From NCBI GenBank assembly GCA_946481195.1, contig CAMLNG010000266.1, positions 1 to 5,630 on the forward strand: 5,630 bases of DNA, written 5' to 3'. The stretch comes from an uncultured Chromatiaceae bacterium (GTDB lineage: Bacteria > Pseudomonadota > Gammaproteobacteria > Enterobacterales > Alteromonadaceae). A model generated the notes under the pieces. It was not told where the DNA came from and made no database searches. It was given only the letters and a program-made list of their open reading frames with translations. Position 1 is the stretch's first letter, and each line of letters starts with the position of its first letter. A program made the translations under genes and the position numbers. Below, piece after piece: positions 1 through 4,507 of this stretch.

Positions 1-212
1 ATCAGCGCCGAAGTTTCTTCAGCGATACCTCCGGCGGCGTCATTCAATGTCGCTTCCGCCTGTTGCTGCAACGACTGATTCAGCAGCCGGATAGCTGCTT
101 CGTTATTGGATTTACTGGAAAACCAGCCAAGGCCGGTCAGCAAAGACACCACCAGCGTGATCAGCACCGCCATCCCGGCGCTTAACTTAAAACGTAAAGA
201 ATCAACCTGCAT
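1..212 (-). CDS. N-terminus of membrane sensor, probably methyl-accepting chemotaxis protein (partial)
   Basis: This is the 5' end of a minus-strand gene that runs off the left edge; 70 codons are visible. It starts at ATG 212-210, with a GAGG Shine-Dalgarno at 222-219 and a 6-nt spacer. The protein opens with a short basic/polar stretch (MQVDSLRFKLS), followed by one hydrophobic segment at about residues 12-30 ending in GLGWFSS. It then continues as a polar, Gln/Glu/Ala-rich helix (residues 35-70), which would be periplasmic. This N-in signal-anchor followed by a helical sensor region is the usual opening of methyl-accepting chemotaxis proteins. The HAMP and signalling domains that would prove it lie outside the window, so a histidine kinase or diguanylate cyclase is also possible. 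It lies 27 nt downstream of the TorF-family gene on the same strand and is probably cotranscribed with it. Confidence 0.7.
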   Translation of the reverse strand, partial: MQVDSLRFKLSAGMAVLITLVVSLLTGLGWFSSKSNNEAAIRLLNQSLQQQAEATLNDAAGGIAEETSAL

Positions 213-239
213 AAAAAACCTCGGAACAGAACACCACCA

Positions 240-944
240 TTACCACGGGAAAGTTTTACTGACACTGAGCGACAGCCGGGCATCGCCCAGCACCGGCAAC
301 TCCAGATCGGTATCATCAAAGGCCAAAACCCAGTTGAGGCCAAAGGCGGCTTGCTGATAACCAAGCCGCCAGTGATGATAGGTACCGTCATTGTCGCGCA
401 TAAATTTGTCAGTTTGAGTGGAGGTCGAGCGGTCGACCTGCAGCAGCAATTCGCCCGAACCCAGCGGAATAGCATGATTGAGCGCAACGATATAATGGCC
501 ACCGCCGGCACCGAAATAATCCGAGGCATACCAATAAGATAACTTGGTTTTTTGGTATGAAATTTTCAAATAAGCTTCCGGGAAATTAAAACCCCGGCTC
601 TGTGGCCCATCGGAGCCGTGATAGGTGTATTGCGCAATACCGGCATCGAGCAACCAGTCGGCATTGAGCTGCCACCAATGACCGACAGTGGCGTCAAATT
701 CCACACTGGTGCCCGGCGCAAATTTGACATTGGACGCCCAAAGCCCGGCATAAAGACCTGAACCATTATTCCAGTCCAGGGTCGGCTGCAATGCCGGGTT
801 GTGGTCGGTTAATGTGACGCCGTTAAACAAATAATCACTGGTCAGGGTGACTGTGGAGCTGAGTTCGGCCTGCGATATACAGGGCATTAACAGCAGACTG
901 GCAAGCACGGCACAGGGCCAATTCGCGGATCTGGATACAACCAT
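240..944 (-). CDS. TorF family putative porin (outer-membrane beta-barrel)
   Basis: This 234-residue outer-membrane protein resembles the TorF/Gcw_chp family of putative porins. A signal peptide is clear: Arg at 5, hydrophobic core at residues 11-22, probable cleavage after SQA at about 26. The mature start matches the family pattern of a first strand 'SDYxFxGVTLTxxxPALQP' (36-54), followed by 'SGLYAGLWASNV' (62-73). Most relatives have Y-x-F-R-G here, while this one has F-N-G. Alternating aromatic/polar strands continue to the end, and the protein closes with KTFPW, an aromatic C-terminal residue as expected for recognition by the Bam barrel-assembly machinery. The start is ATG 944-942, preceded by an AAAGAG-type Shine-Dalgarno. 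The family's substrate is not established, so channel function is family inference. A probable chemoreceptor gene follows after 27 nt, suggesting an operon. The feo operon lies divergently 336 bp away. Confidence 0.87.
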   Translation of the reverse strand: MVVSRSANWPCAVLASLLLMPCISQAELSSTVTLTSDYLFNGVTLTDHNPALQPTLDWNNGSGLYAGLWASNVKFAPGTSVEFDATVGHWWQLNADWLLDAGIAQYTYHGSDGPQSRGFNFPEAYLKISYQKTKLSYWYASDYFGAGGGHYIVALNHAIPLGSGELLLQVDRSTSTQTDKFMRDNDGTYHHWRLGYQQAAFGLNWVLAFDDTDLELPVLGDARLSLSVSKTFPW

Positions 945-1211
945 AACATCATCTCTTTATCGACAGCGGCAGGCACAACATTGCCCTCGCCATCGCTTTA
1001 TCAAGTAAGGCCTTCCGGGGCAAACAGGTGTTTTCGGGTCCGGCAAACACCAACACAGAGCAGACAATGTATTGAGTTATAGCAGGTTTTTTCGACCATG
1101 CCGCTGATGGGATCATTGCCGAAGTTTTGACACTAAGTCTTTTTCCGCAGCATCAACGCTGGCAATACGCCTTACTACAGATAGCAGTTATCGCCATTGA
1201 TCAAATTGGGT

Positions 1212-1240
1212 TTGAATTCGGCAGCTAATTTAGCGACAAT
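1212..1240 (+). promoter_or_regulatory. Probable feoAB sigma-70 promoter
   Basis: A -35 hexamer TTGAAT (1212-1217) lies 17 bp upstream of a -10 hexamer GACAAT (1235-1240), each matching 4 of 6 consensus positions. Transcription would start near 1247, giving a leader of about 34 nt before the feoA ATG. The -10 sits inside the Fur box, which suits steric repression by Fe-Fur. The assignment rests on pattern and position only. Confidence 0.5.
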
Positions 1241-1253
1241 GACAATTATTATC
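1235..1253 (+). promoter_or_regulatory. Fur box upstream of feoA
   Basis: The 19 bases GACAATGACAATTATTATC match 16 of 19 positions of the classical Fur consensus GATAATGATAATCATTATC, with tandem GACAAT hexamers followed by a TATTATC half. The site lies 27 bp upstream of the feoA start codon and covers the predicted -10 element. Fur with ferrous iron should repress feoAB here. Fur control of feo operons is well established in Gammaproteobacteria, but the binding itself is inferred. Confidence 0.88.
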
Positions 1254-1280
1254 ATTTAGCGCGCCGGGAGTTGTTGTCTG

Positions 1281-1553
1281 ATGACCGTTTATAACCCTGC
1301 TGGTCCTGTTTCTGCCCGTCATACGTTGTGGGACGCCCCGAAAAAAGCTGCAGTGTCTGTGGTGGAACTGGCTGCCGGTTTAAATCCGCTGGTGCTGAAC
1401 CGGTTGCGTGAAATGGGGTTGGAACCCGGCCAGCCACTGATCTGTTTGGGCCGCGGCCCGTTTAATGGCCCGATGATTGTGCAGATCCAGGATTGTGTCT
1501 ACACGCTGGAGCAACAGGTCGCCCAACATATTCTGATCGAGCCGCAGCTGTAA
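1281..1553 (+). CDS. feoA: FeoA, ferrous iron transport accessory protein
   Basis: This 90-residue cytosolic protein of the FeoA family has an SH3-like beta-barrel domain and is thought to support or regulate the FeoB permease. The diagnostic part is residues 41-60, 'RLREMGLEPGQPLICLGRGP', matching the family's 'L-x-x-M-G-(F/L)-x-P-G' core and the turn before the next strands. The end, 'CVYTLEQQVAQHILIEP' (72-88), matches the usual closing strand and helix. It is slightly longer than the typical 75-85 residues because of an N-terminal extension of about 20 residues. The ATG at 1281 is preceded by GGGAG (1266-1270), with a rather long 10-nt spacer. feoB follows after 69 nt in the same direction, so they form a classic feoAB operon behind the Fur box. 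No feoC is seen after feoB. Confidence 0.93.
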   Translation: MTVYNPAGPVSARHTLWDAPKKAAVSVVELAAGLNPLVLNRLREMGLEPGQPLICLGRGPFNGPMIVQIQDCVYTLEQQVAQHILIEPQL

Positions 1554-1576
1554 CTGCGTCGCCCTTCAATTTCTCC

Positions 1577-1601
1577 GGGTGCCGGGCAAAACCGGCAACC
1601 C
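1577..1601 (+). other. Hairpin in the feoA-feoB spacer
   Basis: GGGTGCCGG (1577-1585) can pair with CCGGCAACCC (1592-1601) around a GCAAAA loop, giving 9 base pairs with one bulged A at 1598. No T-run follows, so it is not a rho-independent terminator. It ends 21 nt before the feoB start codon and could influence mRNA stability or translation between the two cistrons. Function is unknown. Confidence 0.45.
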
Positions 1602-1612
1602 CGTTTGCAGAA

Positions 1613-1616
1613 AAGG
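1613..1616 (+). promoter_or_regulatory. Ribosome binding site fixing the feoB start
   Basis: AAGG within AAAAGG lies 6 nt before ATG 1623. An in-frame TTG at 1605 would place this Shine-Dalgarno inside the gene and add MQKRLL in front of the nucleotide-binding strand. ATG 1623 is therefore the better start. Confidence 0.75.
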
Positions 1617-1622
1617 CTTCTG

Positions 1623-3440
1623 ATGAAAAAAATCGTTTTGGTAGGTAAACCCAATTCCGGTAAAAGCCTGTTGTTTAACCAGCTGACCGGTTTACGGCAG
1701 AAAGTCGCCAATTATCCCGGTGTCACTGTGGAACTGAAATCCGGCCGTTTTGACCAGTTTGAACTGGTGGATTATCCGGGCGCTTATTCACTGAGCAGTT
1801 TATCGCGTGACGAAGAAATTGCCGTCAATAAACTCAAAGAAGCCCTGCAAGACGCCAATACCGCGCTGGTGATTTGTAACCTGGACGCGACACGGCTGGA
1901 AAGCAGCCTGATGTTTGGGTTGCAGGTGCAGGCTTTGGCGCGGTCCCATCAAAAAGCGCTGGTGTTTGCGCTGAATATGGCGGACGAACTGCAACGCTTT
2001 GGCCATCAGCTCGACACCGCCGCGTTAAGTGCGGCACTCGGCAGCCCGGTATTTGCCATTTCAGCCAAAACCTTATTGGGAATCCATGAGTTTCGTCAGG
2101 GGGTACTGGCCCTGGCGCAAGCCGCCGAGCCAGCCGTGCCGGCACTGGACCACGGCGACGAACAGGCATTACGTAACTTAAGCCGCAGTCTGGCGCGCCA
2201 ATACGGCCTGGATTCCAGCCTGGTGCTGAAAAACCAGAACCGCATCGACACCTTTATGCTGAATAACATCAGCGGTGGCCTCGCCTTTTTAGTGGTGATG
2301 TTTCTGTTATTCCAGAGTATTTTCACTCTCGCTGCGCCTTTGATGGACGCGGTAGAAGCCGGCATCGGCGCTTTGGCGCATTGGGTCACAGGTTTTATCG
2401 GCGAAGGCGCGACCAGCGATTTCCTCAATGACGCTATTTTTGGTGGTGTCGGTTCTTTCCTGGTATTTGTGCCGCAAATTATGATGCTGACGCTGATCAT
2501 CGGCCTGCTGGAAGACAGTGGATATCTCGCCCGAGCGGCGCTGATTTGCCACCGGCCTTTGAGTTATTTCGGTTTGTCCGGCCGCAGTTTTATCCCGTAT
2601 TTATCCGGCCATGCCTGTGCCATTCCGGCCATTATGGCGGCACGCACTATCGAATCGCCGCGTAAACGCCTCATCACTATGATGACGATTCCGCTGATGG
2701 CCTGCTCGGCGCGGCTGCCTGTTTATGCGCTGCTCATCAGCGTGCTGATTCCGGAGCGCGCTTATCTGGGTGGCCTGGTGAATTTACAGGGCATCGCGTT
2801 TTTTGGTTTGTATCTGATGGGGATTATTATCGCGCTGATGGTCAGCCTGATGCTGTCACGCTTTGTGGTAAGCAAAGACGAAAAATCCGATATGCCGTTT
2901 ATTCTGGAGTTGCCAAACTACCGGCTGCCACACTGGAAGCCGTTGATTGTGCGCGTAATGAGTGCGGCGAAAAGCTTTGTCTATCGCTCAGGCCCGGTGA
3001 TTTTTGCCGTGACAGTGCTGATTTGGTTGTTCGGTTATTTCCCGCATGACGCTGCTGGCCTGGAGCACTCTTATTTAGGTCAGATTGGTCATTTTATCGA
3101 ACCGGTGTTTGCACCGCTTGGCCTCGACTGGCGGTATGGTGTGGCGATTCTGATGTCGTTCCTGGCGCGTGAAGTTTTTGTCGGCGCGCTCGGCACGCTG
3201 TTTGGTATCGACGGCGCCGACGAAAACATCGCCGGCCTTGCCGCCAATATTCAGGCTGACGGCCTGGCGTTTGGCGCCGGCTTTGGCCTGCTGCTGTTCT
3301 ACGTGGTAGCGCTGCAATGTGTTGCCACAGTCGCCACTATCCGTGCCGAAACCGGCAGCAACCGCATCGCGGCTGGCTTAGTTATCGGTTACGGCCTGCT
3401 GGCCTACGCGCTGGCTTATCTGGCGGCGAATTTGCTGTAA
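1623..3440 (+). CDS. feoB: FeoB, ferrous iron transporter with N-terminal G protein domain (compact form)
   Basis: Inner-membrane Fe(II) permease of 605 residues with an N-terminal GTPase domain. All G motifs are visible: G1 GKPNSGKS (8-15), switch-I GVTVE with Thr35, G3 DYPG (50-53), G4 NMAD (118-121) and G5 SAK (147-149). A short linker/GDI region (about 155-205) leads to the membrane part from about 215. Conserved permease signatures are LLEDSGYLARAAL (295-307), the first gate motif GHACAIPAIMAARTI (329-343, Cys332), the second gate MACSARLPVYALL (359-371, Cys361), LAREVFVGALGT (514-525) and LQCVATVATIRAETGS (564-579, Cys566). E. coli FeoB is about 770 residues, so this is a shorter form with both functional halves intact and no frameshift. 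It is the second gene of the Fur-boxed operon and should import ferrous iron under iron-poor, low-oxygen conditions. Confidence 0.95.
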   Translation: MKKIVLVGKPNSGKSLLFNQLTGLRQKVANYPGVTVELKSGRFDQFELVDYPGAYSLSSLSRDEEIAVNKLKEALQDANTALVICNLDATRLESSLMFGLQVQALARSHQKALVFALNMADELQRFGHQLDTAALSAALGSPVFAISAKTLLGIHEFRQGVLALAQAAEPAVPALDHGDEQALRNLSRSLARQYGLDSSLVLKNQNRIDTFMLNNISGGLAFLVVMFLLFQSIFTLAAPLMDAVEAGIGALAHWVTGFIGEGATSDFLNDAIFGGVGSFLVFVPQIMMLTLIIGLLEDSGYLARAALICHRPLSYFGLSGRSFIPYLSGHACAIPAIMAARTIESPRKRLITMMTIPLMACSARLPVYALLISVLIPERAYLGGLVNLQGIAFFGLYLMGIIIALMVSLMLSRFVVSKDEKSDMPFILELPNYRLPHWKPLIVRVMSAAKSFVYRSGPVIFAVTVLIWLFGYFPHDAAGLEHSYLGQIGHFIEPVFAPLGLDWRYGVAILMSFLAREVFVGALGTLFGIDGADENIAGLAANIQADGLAFGAGFGLLLFYVVALQCVATVATIRAETGSNRIAAGLVIGYGLLAYALAYLAANLL

Positions 3441-3451
3441 AAAAGCTCGTC

Positions 3452-3479
3452 CAGGCGATTGCTGACTGGCAATCGCCTG
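3452..3479 (+). terminator. Hairpin after feoB, possible weak terminator
   Basis: CAGGCGATTGC (3452-3462) and GCAATCGCCTG (3469-3479) form a perfect 11-bp stem with a 6-nt loop, beginning 12 nt after the feoB stop codon. On the plus strand it is followed by a pyrimidine-rich but not T-rich run (CTCCATTCCTCTTCT), so intrinsic termination would be weak. It may mainly protect the 3' end of the feoAB transcript. On the opposite strand a run of six Ts follows seven bases after the stem. Confidence 0.5.
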
Positions 3480-3560
3480 CTCCATTCCTCTTCTATCTGC
3501 CACAAACATCCATGCTCATCCTGGCATCCTGAAGCAATTTGCCATCGTTTAACTGGTTCT

Positions 3561-3638
3561 GTACGGCGGCGCTGACGCTGGCCGATGCCTACGCTGCGAA
3601 TGAATTCGTAGGTATCGGCGAGTGAAGCGCCGCCGTAC
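3561..3638. repeat. Long imperfect palindrome (REP/MITE-like extragenic hairpin)
   Basis: Two nested perfect or near-perfect arms are visible. The outer arm GTACGGCGGCGCT (3561-3573) pairs with AGCGCCGCCGTAC (3626-3638). The inner arm GCCGATGCCTACG (3581-3593) pairs with CGTAGGTATCGGC (3607-3619), with a single G-T wobble. Internal loops of 7 and 6 nt separate the stems, and a 13-nt apical loop contains CGAAT-GA-ATTCG. In all, 26 base pairs form a long hairpin in RNA or a cruciform in DNA. This shape in an intergenic spacer is typical of REP-type or MITE-type extragenic elements. The loop/stem wording GCGAATGAATTCG recalls such repeats in gammaproteobacterial genomes, but only one copy lies in this window, so dispersal is unproven. 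Exact element boundaries cannot be set. Confidence 0.6.
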
Positions 3639-3801
3639 CATGAAGCCCGGGTTTCAGCTCCGTACAAGCTACCAAGCCAATATTTAACGAGCCGCATGGA
3701 CAGATCCAGCTGACAAACCGGCAATCAAAAATATTCATCAAATAATCAAACACATAACTCGCATTTATTAAAATTAAAAAAATATTACTTGCGCAATAAT
3801 T

Positions 3802-3815
3802 GTTATCGCGATACC
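3802..3815. promoter_or_regulatory. Operator palindrome, copy 1 (one mismatch)
   Basis: GTTATCGCGATACC differs in one position from the perfect 14-bp palindrome found twice downstream. It lies in an AT-rich stretch 168 bp before the ohr start. Its centre is 115 bp from copy 2, about eleven helical turns. It lacks the T7-A tract that precedes the other two copies, so it may be an auxiliary site for cooperative binding or mark a second upstream promoter. Confidence 0.6.
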
Positions 3816-3900
3816 TTTATCTCAAGCCAGAACACAAATGACCTGGTGAGCAGACTGCGGCACGGCAAACACGAACCGGGCAGCAGCAAAACAAAGGTTG

Positions 3901-3930
3901 TTTTTTTAAGTAAATAGTTATCGCGATAAC
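3901..3930 (+). promoter_or_regulatory. ohr promoter region with operator palindrome, copy 2
   Basis: The perfect 14-bp palindrome GTTATCGCGATAAC (3917-3930) lies 52 bp before the ohr ATG. A T7-A tract (3901-3908) precedes it by exactly 8 nt. Its right end, GATAAC, can serve as a -10 (4 of 6 matches), with the T-tract in the -35 position about 16-17 bp upstream, so a protein bound to the palindrome would block RNA polymerase. By position the natural candidate is OhrR or another MarR-family redox sensor, but I cannot name the factor from the motif alone. Confidence 0.68.
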
Positions 3931-3932
3931 AC

Positions 3933-3949
3933 TTTGCGAAATACGCAAA
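3933..3949 (+). other. Small hairpin in the ohr leader
   Basis: TTTGCG (3933-3938) pairs perfectly with CGCAAA (3944-3949) around the loop AAATA, starting 2 bp after the operator. If transcription begins near the predicted start it would sit at the very 5' end of the ohr mRNA and could stabilise it. It might instead be a second protein-binding site. Confidence 0.35.
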
Positions 3950-3982
3950 CGCGAAACCCTTAACATAATCAGGAGCTCTATC

Positions 3983-4399
3983 ATGCAAGTTATCTATAAA
4001 GCAGTTGTAACCAGTACTTCAGGCCGTGACGGTCGCGCTGTATCCAGCGACAACAACCTGGATGTGAAATTAAGCACGCCACGTGAACTGGGTGGTGCCG
4101 GTGGTGCTGCGACAAACCCGGAACAACTGTTTGCGGCTGGCTACTCAGCCTGTTTCTTAAGCGCAGTCAAATATGTGGCTGGCCAAAGCAAAATCGTTAT
4201 TCCTGCTGACGCGAACATCCGTGCTGAAGTGGGTATCGGCCAAATCCCGGGCGGTTTTGGTCTGGATGTAGAGCTTTTCATTGACCTGCCAGGTGTTGCT
4301 GCAGATGTGGCAAACGATTTAGTGCAAAAAGCGCATCAGGTATGTCCGTACTCAAATGCGACGCGTAATTCACTGCAAGTCCGCCTGACGCTGGTGTAA
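3983..4399 (+). CDS. ohr: Ohr, organic hydroperoxide resistance protein
   Basis: This 138-residue cytosolic thiol peroxidase of the Ohr branch (OsmC/Ohr superfamily) reduces organic and fatty-acid hydroperoxides to alcohols and is typically recycled by lipoylated proteins. The family signature is nearly complete: the N-terminal 'YKAVVTSTSGRDGRAVSSDN' with the catalytic Arg (probably Arg15), 'TPRELGG' (32-38), 'TNPEQLFAAGYSACF' (44-58) with Glu47 and the peroxidatic Cys57, 'IGQIPGGFGLDVEL' (85-98), and 'CPYSNATR' (121-128) with the resolving Cys121. Length is normal and no key residue is missing. ATG 3983 has a strong AGGAG (3971-3975) with a 7-nt spacer. Two operator palindromes precede it and a terminator overlaps its stop codon, so it is probably its own transcription unit. 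No ohrR gene is next to it. Confidence 0.96.
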   Translation: MQVIYKAVVTSTSGRDGRAVSSDNNLDVKLSTPRELGGAGGAATNPEQLFAAGYSACFLSAVKYVAGQSKIVIPADANIRAEVGIGQIPGGFGLDVELFIDLPGVAADVANDLVQKAHQVCPYSNATRNSLQVRLTLV

Positions 4400-4425
4400 C
4401 CAGCGTCCGTCCCGGACCTTTTTTT
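4387..4425 (+). terminator. Overlapping hairpins and T-tract terminating ohr
   Basis: GACGCTGG (4387-4394) pairs perfectly with CCAGCGTC (4400-4407) around the 5-nt loop TGTAA, so the ohr stop codon lies in the loop. A second stem, GTCCG (4405-4409) with CGGAC (4413-4417), is followed by C and seven Ts (4419-4425), a standard rho-independent layout. The two stems share bases 4405-4407 and cannot form fully at once. The T-run is also the T7-A tract of the next promoter. Confidence 0.8.
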
Positions 4426-4448
4426 AGACAAACAGTTATCGCGATAAC
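4419..4448 (+). promoter_or_regulatory. Hydrolase promoter region with operator palindrome, copy 3
   Basis: A second perfect GTTATCGCGATAAC (4435-4448) lies 59 bp before the hydrolase ATG at 4508. A T7-A tract (4419-4426) again precedes it by exactly 8 nt, as at ohr. The same GATAAC end can act as -10 with the T-tract at -35. The match in sequence and spacing implies that one regulator controls both genes. Promoter hexamers are weak and are inferred from the shared layout. Confidence 0.68.
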
Positions 4449-4499
4449 AATAATCGCAAATCAAACCCAAGGCGTGCCGCAGGCCGCGAACTGAATACC

Positions 4500-4503
4500 G
4501 GAG
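4500..4503 (+). promoter_or_regulatory. Ribosome binding site of the hydrolase gene
   Basis: GGAG lies 4 nt before ATG 4508 and 7 nt before the adjacent in-frame ATG 4511. The 7-nt spacer favours the second ATG, giving a protein one residue shorter. Both starts give the same signal peptide, so the choice has no functional effect. Confidence 0.6.
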
Positions 4504-4507
4504 CAAG

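Larger units (their letters stand above)
945..1280. other. Divergent intergenic region between the TorF-family gene and feoA
   Basis: This 336-bp spacer has no coding frame I would support. It must hold the promoters of both divergent genes. The feoA side is well marked by a Fur box and promoter (separate entries). On the porin side, reading the minus strand, only weak promoter-like hexamers are visible, such as TTGCCC upstream of a TAAAGC or GATAAA, so I do not annotate one. A 7-bp inverted repeat (GGTGTTT at 1027-1033, AAACACC at 1045-1051) lies about 90 bp upstream of the porin start and could be an operator or chance. Confidence 0.6.
3441..3982. other. Non-coding region between feoB and ohr
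   Basis: This spacer of about 540 bp has two parts. The first (3441-3720) is rich in inverted repeats: an 11-bp hairpin and a 78-bp double-stem palindrome. The second (about 3721-3982) contains an AT-rich stretch (3721-3801), two operator palindromes and the ohr leader. A frame of about 100 codons stays open on the minus strand at 3416-3724, but it starts with TTG, has no Shine-Dalgarno, runs through the palindromes into the end of feoB, and resembles no family I know. I do not call it a gene. Confidence 0.6.

Noticed and set aside
1027..1051. Inverted repeat GGTGTTT/AAACACC in the divergent spacer
   Set aside because: It is only 7 bp with an 11-nt loop, has no T-run and no recognised factor. 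It is mentioned in the spacer entry but not strong enough as a site.
1187..1200. Partial match to the GTTATCGCGATAAC operator upstream of feoA
   Set aside because: Only the left half (GTTATCGC) is kept and the right half is lost. There is no T7-A tract, so this is probably chance.
1196..1206. FNR/CRP-like TTGATCAA upstream of feoA
   Set aside because: The half-sites abut without the 4-bp (FNR) or 6-bp (CRP) spacer, so it does not fit either consensus.
1605..1622. TTG at 1605 as the feoB start
   Set aside because: The AAAAGG ribosome site lies inside this extension, and ATG 1623 gives the standard FeoB start directly at the P-loop strand.
1834..2500. Long minus-strand open frames inside feoB
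   Set aside because: They are antisense shadows of a well-conserved coding sequence, with no Shine-Dalgarno and low-complexity Arg/Pro-rich products.
3548..3687. Integron attC site suggested by GTTTAAC (3548-3554) and ATTTAAC (3682-3688) flanking a long palindrome
   Set aside because: Both core-like sites have the same orientation instead of the required RYYYAAC...GTTRRRY arrangement, and no cassette or integrase is present.
3416..3724. Minus-strand open frame of 102 codons between feoB and ohr
   Set aside because: It starts with TTG without a Shine-Dalgarno, its internal ATG (3697) also lacks one, it overlaps the end of feoB, and most of it is palindromic DNA. I recognise no family.
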